From Gibbula magus (taxonomy: Eukaryota; Mollusca; Gastropoda; Trochida; Trochidae): a stretch of 64,000 nt of DNA. The stretch spans positions 33,549,875 through 33,613,874 of the forward strand of contig OW388296.1 in the NCBI GenBank assembly GCA_936450465.1, read 5' to 3'. Below are positions 32,633-45,497 of the stretch, in pieces. A program made the position numbers and the translations under genes. Each line of letters opens with the position of its first letter. Within the stretch, counting starts at the first letter, position 1. A model generated the notes under the pieces. The model was not told where the DNA came from. It was given only the letters and a program-made list of their open reading frames with translations, and did no database searches.

Positions 32633-32645
32633 TAGGGGGGAGGTA
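32633..32645 (+). promoter_or_regulatory. Polypurine tract before the 3' LTR
   Basis: AGGGGGGAGGTA directly precedes TGTGGG of the 3' LTR, the usual priming site for plus-strand DNA synthesis. Confidence 0.75.
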
Positions 32646-34617
32646 TGTGGGAAAAACGTGTTTTCCAGCTAGCGTAATTCTTAGCGGATATGTATACTTG
32701 CGATGCTTTGCAGTTCTTTTCCACCTTGATCCCGACATTAAGTATATTAGTAATTATCCTAGGTCGTTCGTGCGTGTGTTATGGTTTGAGGCCATGTTGT
32801 TTTTAGTTGTCGATCATGAGCGTTTACTAGGAGCATTCTGATTGGATAGGTCTTCTGATTGCTGGTCCAATCAGAGTTAGCCTTACTTTTCGATCCGGGT
32901 ACTTCTTGTGGGACGGGTATATAAGGCGTAAGTTGCCATGTCTCAGTCAGTCCATGACCAGCTTCTGGTCACAGGTGAGACCTTAGTCACACCAACGTTC
33001 TGCATAAGAACGGACGTTCTGGAAGGAACGGAATTCCCCTTTCCCCCGTAATGTTTAGTTAGAGTTAACAATAAAGTATGAATTGGGGTAAATAGTTAGG
33101 TAAGGTTAGACGGGGTGGGTAGATTCAGTCGTCGCTAGCAGGTTGGGTCTATTCACCTTGTAAATATTAGAGACAGATTCGTATTAGGAGAAAGTAGGTC
33201 AGTAGGGTATAGTCGTTAGGGCAGCTTGGGACAATTCGGGATATAAGATTTACGTTAACGGACAATATAAGATAGAGTTTGATTTTAGGTTTACAAACTC
33301 TATGTCTGTGACAACATTTCTATAGTGTGTCGTTGCAGAGAAGGAGGTTTTTCTTCTGATATTATGATGAATATTTCATATCTTACGAGTTTCACTTGAG
33401 TGGAGAAGAGACTTATAGTGGCAGTTTGTAGTTTGGACGCATTCTTAACGTCATACACTAGTTACTTACGAATTAGTTGAGCTAGAAGTGCGTCGTATGT
33501 AGAGTTGTTGAATTTCTAGCTGGTAGCAGTGTACCTCGAGTTGATGTTCAGAGAATGATGTTCTGTACCCTCCAATAGTTGATATTTTGATTTACACTTG
33601 TTAATAAACAGCACCACGGCATATTGCAACTACTGTTCTTAATCGGAAAGAAGTGTCTTGTAGGTGGTAATGAGTTATCTCCCTTCCATCCACATATCAG
33701 TGAAGCTATGTGCAGGCCTAACAAACTGATCTGATCTACATAGAACTTACATGGTTTAAACCTTACTGATGCAAATCTGTGTAGCAGGCTGTAACAGCAC
33801 AATTTGGACACATCGTTGACAGAATTGTTGCCTTGAACCTTTCATTATTTGATTTTGGTAATGATTATTTCTCTGTGAGAGTTTAAATTGTTTTATTCAT
33901 TCTGACTTGAATATTCATATGTGCGATATATATGCTCACTTTTCGTCGCCGGGGAATAAATAGTAACGAACTTGCTAGAGTCCTCTCGTGTGAAGATTAT
34001 TGTCAAAGAAACGTCTATGTTTTAGAGGCGCTGCAGCACGTTTTTTTTTTGCAAATTATGTTGAATTTCTAGCTGGTAGCAGTGTACCTCGAGTTGATGT
34101 TCAGAGAATGATGTTATGTACCCTCCAATAGTTGATATGTACGTCAGAGTATCAGGAAACCCTGCCGTTTTGTATATTTGATCTTCTGCATTTAACGTAT
34201 TGAGTGCTGCTGGGAGAAATCCGTCCTGTATATTTGATACTTACTACACGTCTACAAGATTCTAGTTTTAGAAACTATGGTAATATATTTTTGATCACTT
34301 GCATTTACTTGATGTTGCTGTTGATGAATATGTGTCATCTGTAACTCGAGTTATTCATCCCTGTGCTCTGGGTTTTGTAGGAGCAGGAAACTGGTTGATC
34401 TGTGGCACCACAAGTTTTGTATTTTGATTTACACTTGTTAATAAACTTCACATATCTGGTAATTCATTCGTTTGTTATTCATCCCGCTTCATGTTGAGAA
34501 AGAACCTGGGTGTAATGGAATGAGATTGGCGGTTGTGGTCATTAACATCTAAACAAAAAAAGTACACAACGCAAAGTCCACCGTGACATACCTGACCGCC
34601 ATTCTCGCACTATTACA
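32646..34617 (+). repeat. 3' LTR, internally rearranged
   Basis: 32646-33585 is collinear with the 5' LTR. At 33584 it jumps 285 bases ahead in LTR coordinates (ATTTTGATTTACACTTGTTA block, 33584-33609). It then jumps to sequence that normally lies downstream of the element (ACCACGGCATATTGCAAC, 33612 onward), runs to GCAAATTATG at 34060, and re-enters the LTR at TTGAATTTCTAGC (34061) up to its true end at 34617. Confidence 0.8.
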
Positions 34618-37600
34618 AAACTATGGGGAAACATTTTGTAAAATTCTTAGTTATTAATGTTTCATAGCTGAATAAAAAGTCAATCATTAATTTTCTTTGT
34701 TGGATTTTATAATGTATAAGCGGTTGTAGAATGAATTGCAAAATGGGTCCAATAAGCATTAAATACGCGTGCATGGTCTGAGGTACAAGTGATACTGATG
34801 ACGGTATTCGTGATTTGATGTAAATAAGTAGATTTATTTCGGAGGCATGAATGTATGAGTTTCACGAGTTGCACGTGCTTAAGGTCCATGAGTTGCACGC
34901 GCTTTACTTACACGAGTACCAAGCGCATTTGTGTCACGAGCTGCACGTGCATAAGGTTCACGAGTAGCGCGCGCTCTACTTTCACGAGTTTCACGGGCAT
35001 TTGTTTCACGAGCTGCAAGTGCATTAGGTTCATGAGTTGCACGCGTTTCACTTACGCGAGTTCCAAGTGCATTTGTTTCACGATCTGCACGTGCATTACT
35101 TACGCATGACTTTTGGTTCTATCAAACAACGTTGAAAGTGCAGCCACTTGTGAATTGTCAAATATTTATGATTTATGATATATAGTTTTATGGTATATAT
35201 GCTGAAAGAAATTTATTCCTCGTAATTTAAAAACTATTTTAAATCTCGATAAGCACAAGAACCACGGCATATTGCAACTTCTGTTCTTAATCGGAAAGAA
35301 GTGTCTTGTAGGTGGTAATGAGTTATCTCCCTTCCATCCACATATCAGTGAAGCTATGTGCAGGCCTAACAAACTGATCTGATCTACATAGAACTTACAT
35401 GGTTTAAACCTTACTGATGCAAATCTGTGTAGCAGGCTGTAACAGCACAATTTGGACACATCGTTGACAGAATTGTTGCCTTGAACCTTTCATTATTTGA
35501 TTTTGGTAATGATTATTTCTCTGTGAGAGTTTAAATTGTTTTATTCATTCTGACTTGAATATTCATATGTGCGATATATATGCTCACTTTTCGTCGCCGG
35601 GGAATAAATAGTAACGAACTTGCTAGAGTCCTCTCGTGTGAAGATTATTGTCAAAGAAACGTCTATGTTTTAGAGGCGCTGCAGCACGTTTTTTTTTTGC
35701 AAATTATGTTGAATTTCTAGCTGGTAGCAGTGTACCTCGAGTTGATGTTCAGAGAATGATGTTATGTACCCTCCAATAGTTGATATGTACGTCAGAGTAT
35801 CAGGAAACCCTGCCGTTTTGTATATTTGATCTTCTGCATTTAACGTATTGAGTGCTGCTGGGAGAAATCCGTCCTGTATATTTGATACTTACTACACGTC
35901 TACAAGATTCTAGTTTTAGAAACTATGGTAATATATTTTTGATCACTTGCATTTACTTGATGTTGCTGTTGATGAATATGTGTCATCTGTAACTCGAGTT
36001 ATTCATCCCTGTGCTCTGGGTTTTGTAGGAGCAGGAAACTGGTTGATCTGTGGCACCACAAGTTTTGTATTTTGATTTACACTTGTTAATAAACTTCACA
36101 TATCTGGTAATTCATTCGTTTGTTATTCATCCCGCTTCATGTTGAGAAAGAACCTGGGTGTAATGGAATGAGATTGGCGGTTGTGGTCATTAACATCTAA
36201 ACAAAAAAAGTACACAACGCAAAGTCCACCGTGACATACCTGACCGCCATTCTCGCACTATTACAAAACTATGGGGAAACATTTTGTAAAATTCTTAGTT
36301 ATTAATGTTTCATAGCTGAATAAAAAGTCAATCATTAATTTTCTTTGTTGGATTTTATAATGTATAAGCGGTTGTAGAATGAATTGCAAAATGGGTCCAA
36401 TAAGCATTAAATACGCGTGCATGGTCTGAGGTACAAGTGATACTGATGACGGTATTCGTGATTTGATGTAAATAAGTAGATTTATTTCGGAGGCATGAAT
36501 GTATGAGTTTCACGAGTTGCACGTGCTTAAGGTCCATGAGTTGCACGCGCTTTACTTACACGAGTACCAAGCGCATTTGTGTCACGAGCTGCACGTGCAT
36601 AAGGTTCACGAGTAGCGCGCGCTCTACTTTCACGAGTTTCACGGGCATTTGTTTCACGAGCTGCAAGTGCATTAGGTTCATGAGTTGCACGCGTTTCACT
36701 TACGCGAGTTCCAAGTGCATTTGTTTCACGATCTGCACGTGCATTACTTACGCATGACTTTTGGTTCTATCAAACAACGTTGAAAGTGCAGCCACTTGTG
36801 AATTGTCAAATATTTATGATTTATGATATATAGTTTTATGGTATATATGCTGAAAGAAATTTATTCCTCGTAATTTAAAAACTATTTTAAATCTCGATAA
36901 GCACAAGAACCACGGCATATTGCAACTTCTGTTCTTAATCGGAAAGAAGTGTCTTGTAGGTGGTAATGAGTTATCTCCCTTCCATCCACATATCAGTGAA
37001 GCTATGTGCAGGCCTAACAAACTGATCTGATCTACATAGAACTTACATGGTTTAAACCTTACTGATGCAAATCTGTGTAGCAGGCTGTAACAGCACAATT
37101 TGGACACATCGTTGACAGAATTGTTGCCTTGAACCTTTCATTATTTGATTTTGGTAATGATTATTTCTCTGTGAGAGTTTAAATTGTTTTATTCATTCTG
37201 ACTTGAATATTCATATGTGCGATATATATGCTCACTTTTCGTCGCCGGGGAATAAATAGTAACGAACTTGCTAGAGTCCTCTCGTGTGAAGATTATTGTC
37301 AAAGAAACGTCTATGTTTTAGAGGCGCTGCAGCACGTTTTTTTTTTGCAAATTATGTTGAATTTCTAGCTGGTAGCAGTGTACCTCGAGTTGATGTTCAG
37401 AGAATGATGTTATGTACCCTCCAATAGTTGATATGTACGTCAGAGTATCAGGAAACCCTGCCGTTTTGTATATTTGATCTTCTGCATTTAACGTATTGAG
37501 TGCTGCTGGGAGAAATCCGTCCTGTATATTTGATACTTACTACACGTCTACAAGATTCTAGTTTTAGAAACTATGGTAATATATTTTTGATCACTTGCAT

Positions 37601-40600
37601 TTACTTGATGTTGCTGTTGATGAATATGTGTCATCTGTAACTCGAGTTATTCATCCCTGTGCTCTGGGTTTTGTAGGAGCAGGAAACTGGTTGATCTGTG
37701 GCACCACAAGTTTTGTATTTTGATTTACACTTGTTAATAAACTTCACATATCTGGTAATTCATTCGTTTGTTATTCATCCCGCTTCATGTTGAGAAAGAA
37801 CCTGGGTGTAATGGAATGAGATTGGCGGTTGTGGTCATTAACATCTAAACAAAAAAAGTACACAACGCAAAGTCCACCGTGACATACCTGACCGCCATTC
37901 TCGCACTATTACAAAACTATGGGGAAACATTTTGTAAAATTCTTAGTTATTAATGTTTCATAGCTGAATAAAAAGTCAATCATTAATTTTCTTTGTTGGA
38001 TTTTATAATGTATAAGCGGTTGTAGAATGAATTGCAAAATGGGTCCAATAAGCATTAAATACGCGTGCATGGTCTGAGGTACAAGTGATACTGATGACGG
38101 TATTCGTGATTTGATGTAAATAAGTAGATTTATTTCGGAGGCATGAATGTATGAGTTTCACGAGTTGCACGTGCTTAAGGTCCATGAGTTGCACGCGCTT
38201 TACTTACACGAGTACCAAGCGCATTTGTGTCACGAGCTGCACGTGCATAAGGTTCACGAGTAGCGCGCGCTCTACTTTCACGAGTTTCACGGGCATTTGT
38301 TTCACGAGCTGCAAGTGCATTAGGTTCATGAGTTGCACGCGTTTCACTTACGCGAGTTCCAAGTGCATTTGTTTCACGATCTGCACGTGCATTACTTACG
38401 CATGACTTTTGGTTCTATCAAACAACGTTGAAAGTGCAGCCACTTGTGAATTGTCAAATATTTATGATTTATGATATATAGTTTTATGGTATATATGCTG
38501 AAAGAAATTTATTCCTCGTAATTTAAAAACTATTTTAAATCTCGATAAGCACAAGAACCACGGCATATTGCAACTTCTGTTCTTAATCGGAAAGAAGTGT
38601 CTTGTAGGTGGTAATGAGTTATCTCCCTTCCATCCACATATCAGTGAAGCTATGTGCAGGCCTAACAAACTGATCTGATCTACATAGAACTTACATGGTT
38701 TAAACCTTACTGATGCAAATCTGTGTAGCAGGCTGTAACAGCACAATTTGGACACATCGTTGACAGAATTGTTGCCTTGAACCTTTCATTATTTGATTTT
38801 GGTAATGATTATTTCTCTGTGAGAGTTTAAATTGTTTTATTCATTCTGACTTGAATATTCATATGTGCGATATATATGCTCACTTTTCGTCGCCGGGGAA
38901 TAAATAGTAACGAACTTGCTAGAGTCCTCTCGTGTGAAGATTATTGTCAAAGAAACGTCTATGTTTTAGAGGCGCTGCAGCACGTTTTTTTTTTGCAAAT
39001 TATGTTGAATTTCTAGCTGGTAGCAGTGTACCTCGAGTTGATGTTCAGAGAATGATGTTATGTACCCTCCAATAGTTGATATGTACGTCAGAGTATCAGG
39101 AAACCCTGCCGTTTTGTATATTTGATCTTCTGCATTTAACGTATTGAGTGCTGCTGGGAGAAATCCGTCCTGTATATTTGATACTTACTACACGTCTACA
39201 AGATTCTAGTTTTAGAAACTATGGTAATATATTTTTGATCACTTGCATTTACTTGATGTTGCTGTTGATGAATATGTGTCATCTGTAACTCGAGTTATTC
39301 ATCCCTGTGCTCTGGGTTTTGTAGGAGCAGGAAACTGGTTGATCTGTGGCACCACAAGTTTTGTATTTTGATTTACACTTGTTAATAAACTTCACATATC
39401 TGGTAATTCATTCGTTTGTTATTCATCCCGCTTCATGTTGAGAAAGAACCTGGGTGTAATGGAATGAGATTGGCGGTTGTGGTCATTAACATCTAAACAA
39501 AAAAAGTACACAACGCAAAGTCCACCGTGACATACCTGACCGCCATTCTCGCACTATTACAAAACTATGGGGAAACATTTTGTAAAATTCTTAGTTATTA
39601 ATGTTTCATAGCTGAATAAAAAGTCAATCATTAATTTTCTTTGTTGGATTTTATAATGTATAAGCGGTTGTAGAATGAATTGCAAAATGGGTCCAATAAG
39701 CATTAAATACGTGTGCATGGTCTGAGGTACAAGTGATACTGATGACGGTATTCGTGATTTGATGTAAATAAGTAGATTTATTTCGGAGGCATGAATGTAT
39801 GAGTTTCACGAGTTGCACGTGCTTAAGGTCCATGAGTTGCACGCGCTTTACTTACACGAGTACCAAGCGCATTTGTGTCACGAGCTGCACGTGCATAAGG
39901 TTCACGAGTAGCGCGCGCTCTACTTTCACGAGTTTCACGGGCATTTGTTTCACGAGCTGCAAGTGCATTAGGTTCATGAGTTGCACGCGTTTCACTTACG
40001 CGAGTTCCAAGTGCATTTGTTTCACGATCTGCACGTGCATTACTTACGCATGACTTTTGGTTCTATCAAACAACGTTGAAAGTGCAGCCACTTGTGAATT
40101 GTCAAATATTTATGATTTATGATATATAGTTTTATGGTATATATGCTGAAAGAAATTTATTCCTCGTAATTTAAAAACTATTTTAAATCTCGATAAGCAC
40201 AAGAACCACGGCATATTGCAACTTCTGTTCTTAATCGGAAAGAAGTGTCTTGTAGGTGGTAATGAGTTATCTCCCTTCCATCCACATATCAGTGAAGCTA
40301 TGTGCAGGCCTAACAAACTGATCTGATCTACATAGAACTTACATGGTTTAAACCTTACTGATGCAAATCTGTGTAGCAGGCTGTAACAGCACAATTTGGA
40401 CACATCGTTGACAGAATTGTTGCCTTGAACCTTTCATTATTTGATTTTGGTAATGATTATTTCTCTGTGAGAGTTTAAATTGTTTTATTCATTCTGACTT
40501 GAATATTCATATGTGCGATATATATGCTCACTTTTCGTCGCCGGGGAATAAATAGTAACGAACTTGCTAGAGTCCTCTCGTGTGAAGATTATTGTCAAAG

Positions 40601-40652
40601 AAACGTCTATGTTTTAGAGGCGCTGCAGCACGTTTTTTTTTTGCAAATTATG
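34061..40652 (+). repeat. Tandem array, 4 x 1648 bp
   Basis: Units start at 34061, 35709, 37357 and 39005. Each holds the last 557 bases of the LTR, then about 1.09 kb of downstream flank including a 24-bp minisatellite, and ends inside a TTAA-type MITE (GCAAATTATG). A partial, rearranged copy precedes (33610-34060). The units appear identical apart from rare substitutions (for example C to T near 39712), so the amplification is recent or is an assembly artefact. Short frames inside each unit are repeated passively and have no known motif. Confidence 0.95.
34855..35110 (+). repeat. 24-bp minisatellite with 72-bp higher-order period
   Basis: About ten 24-base units of the type TCACGAGTTGCACGTGC plus AT/TTAAGG-like fill. 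Every third unit is more alike (72-bp period). Many contain the E-box CACGTG or CACGAG. It is repeated at the same place in the other three 1648-bp units (36503, 38151 and 39799 onward). The 8-residue periodic frame through it is a by-product. Confidence 0.88.
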
Positions 40653-41340
40653 GTTTCCTAAATTTTCAATTTTTTATCAAAGTTTATACAGTGCATTGTT
40701 ACGTTAGAGGGTAAAATATCACATTACACTACCCGATAAGCCGTATCCATAGGAAACGGTAATCCATAACCGAGGTGAGGTGAGGTGAGTTGGGGTTTAA
40801 CGCCGCTTTCAAGAGTATTTCACTTATCACGGCTGCTAGTATTATGGCAGGGAGAAAGCCCGCAACGCCATGTGGTTAACCATGGGTGGTACTACGCTGA
40901 AATGCAGTGTAGCATTGCACCCAAACCTAACTGCGTGTAGAACAGATCTCTACTGCAGACAAAGTTGCCGTGCCCCTGGCGGGATTCTAACCCCGGACCT
41001 CTTGATCCGAAGCCGAACGCGCTAACCACTGCGCTATCGATAACTCTTCAGTGTTAGAGGTAGATTTGTAAGTCTCATGCAAATCTGATAGTTCAGCACG
41101 ATGGTTGACTATATCACCATTGTACCATATTTAAAACTCTACTTTGAGTGTTTCGGTATCGCTACATCAGTCAGATCACGTGAACTACCTTCGAGCGGCC
41201 ATTTTAATGTGAACACATTAAAATGGTCGCTCGATAGGAAATGAACTCGCATATTAGTTAGATCACTTTTGCTGTCATTATCAAAGGTTAGTGATGACAT
41301 TTCCGGCAATACATCCTCGTCAGAAAGCATGTTGGACGCC
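40612..41340 (+). mobile_element. TTAA-type MITE copy with SINE insertion
   Basis: TTTAGAGGCGCTGCAGCACG at the left and internal blocks (TTGTTACGTTAGAGGGTAAA, CCGATAAGC, CTTCGAGCGG) match the copy at 13242-13770. The right breakpoint of the 1648-bp array (40652) is inside this element. A SINE occupies about 40770-41043. Confidence 0.7.
40770..41043 (-). mobile_element. tRNA-derived SINE, near full length
   Basis: Read on the minus strand, a tRNA-like head (GATAGCGCAGTGGTTAGCGC, with box-B-like GGGGTTAGAATCCCGC) is followed by a body and a tail AAACCCCAACTCACCTCACC. The flanks share ATAAC. It is the best reference copy in the window for the fragments at 7560, 21295 and 21862. Confidence 0.8.
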
Positions 41341-41344
41341 ATGC

Positions 41345-42253
41345 TTTTTGTGGCTTATTAGATTCTTGCAAAAATGAAAAGGAGGAACGTGGTTTATCCT
41401 AAATATGGGAATGCTGCAACTCATCTACCATTGAGTTCAGGGGAGACAACTGACTCGTATATGGTAAAGTTACCATTTGCAAATGCAACCCACAAAATAG
41501 GATTATCTAAAAAATAATCATGATGTGTGGATTGTCTACTTGTTACCCCGAGCCATTCATTTATCTGTTTAAATGTTCATCAAATCACTTAGTTTATTGC
41601 TTTCTGATATAACAAAATGCAAGTTGTTTAAAATAAGTGATTTTGTTTTCATGAGTGATTGGCCAGACTAGTATATCTTTGATTGATGTGGCATACAAGT
41701 GTAAGAAAAACAAAATATAGCTACGTTTCTAAGATAAAATAAGATACAGGTAACACTTTAATGCCCATATTGTTTAAAATAACCGAGTTAATATTATTGT
41801 TATGAGCACAGATGCACATATCACGCTTGCCTAGTAACCATTGTTTCACACGTATTCCGTCGTCTGTGACGTCATAAAATGTATGTTCACGACGTCACTG
41901 TAGCTTGTCGTCGCAAGAGAAGTTGACTGTTTCCTGACTTATTCTACGCAAATCAGATGCTTAAATCAGAATAAGAGATTAATATTATGTAATTATAACT
42001 GCTTCAAAAGATATGTCTACACAAGATTTCAGCATTCTAGTGCTTTTTGTTCATTTAAAGTAATAAAAAATAGATCTAGGGGCTCTGTAGCTATCCTGCT
42101 CTATAGTGATTGATGTTGTAGACTAATAAATTATTTTTCAGAAGGGATCCTCCTTTGGGTACATATAGCATAAAAATCCTTATTTTTAACTTGATGACAG
42201 ATTGTAACTTAATTTTTAAAAATAACAGTAAAAATAAGTTTAAAAAAACACAA
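41345..42253. other. Non-coding, no gene seen
   Basis: AT-rich and without protein signature. Two GACGTCA motifs at about 41870-41895 resemble the CRE pair at 5350-5377, suggesting a shared repeat. Confidence 0.4.
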
Positions 42254-42821
42254 AATAAGTGTTTTCCGAATGTGTGATCACCCTGTGTAGAGCCCCATCC
42301 AAGTGCAGAGCAAGGGACGTTACTCTATTCTCACCCCAATATCGTACTGTGAAGACGTGTTCACTGCTTTGAGTTTTGACTTGAGTTTCCCTAAGAAATA
42401 TGGACAACATGAAGAATACTGTATGTGTGGTAACCCCTTTTATTCGTAGAGGCGAATGTTAGGTTACTTTTATGGTGTTTTTCGCGTTGTAATTTCGTTT
42501 TTCATTTCGCACGTGCTTCGGTTTCAACGAATAATGGCGGATGGAAAACGCTCAAAATGGCGGATGCTCAGGCAAAATACAATGTGCTAGTACTTTGCTA
42601 TTTTGTGTTGAGATCTGTTTGTTTTGAAGGTTCTTTATCGTGCTTCGCATTTTACTGACGAGGATTTCTCCATTTTTGAATTTTCATTCATTCTCGGTGT
42701 TATCGTTTTCAGTCGGCAAGATATACTAGGTATTTCATGCTCTATTCCTTTCAGTGGCTTACTATTCATAACTTGCCTAGTGCTTAGTTAATATAGTTTC
42801 GCCTCTGCGGTTGTTGTTTGT

Positions 42822-44247
42822 ATGTTGCACTTACACACATGCACACCCCTAAACGTTCTATGTTTGACTTTGCAGTCATTCTCTGAATGTGTGGGGTGCA
42901 AGGCCCGTCTCCCCCCGGCCGACAAGCATGACTGGTGCCTGGCGTGCCTCGTAGAGGACGAACACAATGACCAGTCCTGTGATTTGTGCCTCAACTTCAC
43001 CCCTCGTACCAAGAAGGAGAGGGGGGTGGACACGATATATTACCGCAATCTGCAGAAGGTGGGCCAAGGGTATGATCCCTCCCTCCAACGAAAAGAGGAA
43101 GGGTAAAGGAAAATTATTCTTCAGCCCCCCCCCCCCCCCCCCCCCAGTTCTTTCACATCAAACAAGCCCTCTAATTATTGCTAACCCTAACCCTAACACT
43201 AATTTGGATGCAGCGGCTATCTCCGCTATCGTCCAGGGGGCAAGCTAACCAAGTCCCCCGGGGGGCACTGGTAACCCCAAGGGCAAGGGCAACCGCGCTC
43301 CGGCGTCGGTGCAGTCCCTGCCTCGGGGGCTGGCTCTGGTATGGGAACTAGCGCCGTTGGGCAGCGCTGGGTTCCGGATCCCTCTCAAGAGGACCGCCCG
43401 TGATCGGTCTTCGGAAAGTAGGTCGCTGCTAAGTGGCTCCGGTACAGGGGATCGGTCTGACGATGGTTTGGATTATTCAGAGGAGGATGTGGAATCCGAG
43501 CTTGCTGTCTTGCTCGTCGAGCTTCTGAGGGAGATGCGTGATCGGGTGGCGATCGCTATCCCTCAGACGCTTGTTCCCATCCCGTAGCAGGTCACCAAGG
43601 ACTTCCGTCTACTGGGGGAGGCCTTTGCTCCCAGCAAGCCTCCTGCGACCAGGCTCCGCATCATTGATAGCTTGATGGTCAAGGCGATCAATCCTCTCCT
43701 TTCAGGTTCCAGCACGAAGTCTGATCTTCCAGAACTCAATAAGAGGTACCAGTTTGGGGAGGACGGTCTCTTCGATATTCCGTTTATCGACGAGTGCGTC
43801 CTGACCTCTGTCACCCTGTCAAGCGCTCAGGCGCAGCCTTCTCTAGGCAGACAGGGCCGGCGACTGCCTCCATTTCCGTCGCATGCTGCCATGTTGAAGG
43901 CCGAGTTCCGTGCCCATGAGGACACATACAGGAATGGAGCCAAACAACTTAGGGTGGCGATGCACGGGGCCTACATTGCTGCTATGCAGGCTAAGGACCT
44001 GACTGAGATGCAGGAAGTGGGCACCAAGGTATCCAACCTCGCAGAAGCAGCTGTCAGAGGTATCAGCTATCTGGCCCGGGACTCAATTCGGAGTGCCGCG
44101 AGCCAGATAATCGGCGCTGTAATTGGGATGCCCCGGCTGTGGCTGTCGACGTCTAAGTACTCGCAGTCCACACACCTCCCTCTTCCCTGGATCGTAGGCT
44201 GTGGTAAAGGAAGCCGCCGAGCAAAAGGTTGCCTTCGAGGACTCTAA
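42822..44247 (+). pseudogene. DIRS gag-like region (broken)
   Basis: The first part (42822-43106) has a cysteine/histidine-rich start, CVGCKARLPPADKHDWCLAC, then CDLCLNFTPRTKK, typical of DIRS ORF1. A run of 21 C at 43125-43145 and frame changes separate it from the C-terminal part at about 43672-44160 (AINPLL, DECVLTS, LKAEFRAHEDTYRNGAKQLR). It probably bound element RNA. The reading frame is not continuous. Confidence 0.6.
43125..43145 (+). repeat. Poly-C homopolymer (21 bases)
   Basis: Twenty-one consecutive C within the gag-like region. The length is likely variable and hard to sequence, and it disrupts the frame. Confidence 0.95.
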
Positions 44248-44343
44248 AGTGCTCCTCGAGGATCCTGCTCCGCAAGAAAAGCATGTGCGGCCTTCCCCCC
44301 TTGAAGGTCTCTACCCAACGCCGGGGGGTTCGAGCCAACCTTC

Positions 44344-45470
44344 TTGGAACGCTCCTATGGGTTACAAAAAGAAGTACAAGGGGAAGGGAAAGAAATGGCA
44401 CTGTATTTCCGAGAATCTTCCAGTGTGAGGCAGACTATCTCACTTCATCTCAGAGTGGGAGAAAGTCACCTCAAATGGGTCCTGTACATGTCCACGCTCA
44501 GGGAGGGCCACTTCCCAGTTTGGAAGTATGACCCACCGACTTCCTCCGGGATACGGCACACGAGGGTGCCCGAGTTGCCCAAGAAGGCGGAAGTCCTTCG
44601 CGCCGAAGAGCAGGCTTTATTAGACAAAGCAGCCATCGAGGTAGTTCCACAGGGTCAGGAGGAGAGCGGTTATTACTCAACCTACTTCCTGGTACCCAAG
44701 AAGGACGAAGGGTTCAGACCGATCCTGAATTTGAAATATTTAAATCGCAGTCTACAGGTTCTAACGTTCAAGATGGAAACCCTGAGGACGGTGATAGCAT
44801 CAGTAGAGAGGGGAGTCGTCAATAGACCTCAAAGATGCTTATCTGCATGTTCCGATGCACCCCGGGTTCAAGGAGTTTCTTCGGCTGATGTTGCTACCGG
44901 CGCAGGCCGCCAGGTCGCAGGGCAGGTGTTGTCATCTGTACCTAGACGACTGGCTGATCAGAGCCTTGTCTCGAGAACTGAATCAGGAGGCCACCCAGCA
45001 GGTGTTAGACATCTTGCTCAAGCTGGGTTGGATCATCAACCTGAAGAAGTCAGACTTGCCCCCAGGCGGGACCTGGTCTTTCTGGGCGCAAGGTTCGATA
45101 CGGTCTCTGGTTCTGTGTCCCTGGCCCCGGACAGGGTGTCCAGGGTGATCTGGGCAGTCCACTTGTTCCTTCAGTTGCCCACCCACTCAGCCAGGACTTG
45201 GCTTCAGTTACTGGGTCATATGGCGGCGACAGTGGACGTGGTTTGTAGAGCTCGTTTGTGTATGAGACCGGTTCAGCAAGCGCTGGCACGAATGTGGTCA
45301 CACTCAGACAGCTTCGAGAAGGTTCTGACCACACCGATGTGGGTGCTAGAGCACCTTCGGTGGTGGGTCTCCAAGAGCAACCTTCTCAAGGGTCTTCCGT
45401 TAGAGCTTCCAACAAGAGGAAATTGCACATCAACGTGCTAGAGCTCAGAGCAGTTCTATGTGTGTTCTAG
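44344..45470 (+). pseudogene. DIRS reverse transcriptase, copy A (frameshifted, internal deletion)
   Basis: The frame contains the N-terminal fingers (YYSTYFLVPKKDEGFRPILN, LTFKMETLRTVIASVERG) and then goes out of frame near 44820. The true continuation (SIDLKDAYLHVPMHPGFKEF) is in another frame at about 44827-44890. The region between that and the catalytic box HLYLDDWLIR (about 44930) is short: the palm segment that normally lies between appears deleted. Further stops precede the ribonuclease H region. Not functional. Confidence 0.75.
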
Positions 45471-45497
45471 TGCTTCAAGGAGCGGATCGAAGGGCTT

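Larger units (their letters stand above)
22426..34617 (+). mobile_element. Gag-only LTR retrotransposon containing a nested LINE
   Basis: Both LTRs begin TGTGGGAAAAACG (22426 and 32646) and end CTATTACA (30867 and 34617). The direct flanks AAAC at 22422-22425 and 34618-34621 form a 4-bp target duplication. Excluding the LINE, each intact LTR would be about 1.4 kb. The order is 5' LTR, tRNA-His-type primer site, gag, minisatellite, polypurine tract, 3' LTR. There is no protease, reverse transcriptase or integrase frame between gag and the 3' LTR, so it depends on another element. Gag type and 4-bp duplication favour Ty3/gypsy. The 3' LTR is rearranged and merges with the 1648-bp array. Confidence 0.85.

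Noticed and set aside
34707..40403. Sets of 63-, 84- and 97-residue frames recurring every 1648 bases
   Set aside because: They recur only because the DNA unit is duplicated. No motif is recognisable and one lies in a minisatellite.
34061..40652. CRISPR-like regular repeats
   Set aside because: The period is 1.6 kb with no spacers. The shorter repeats (24, 45, 19 bp) are contiguous without unique spacers, and the genome is eukaryotic.
44344..45441. DIRS reverse transcriptase as a functional gene
   Set aside because: The second half of the frame is not the polymerase frame; the correct continuation is in another phase and part of the palm is missing.
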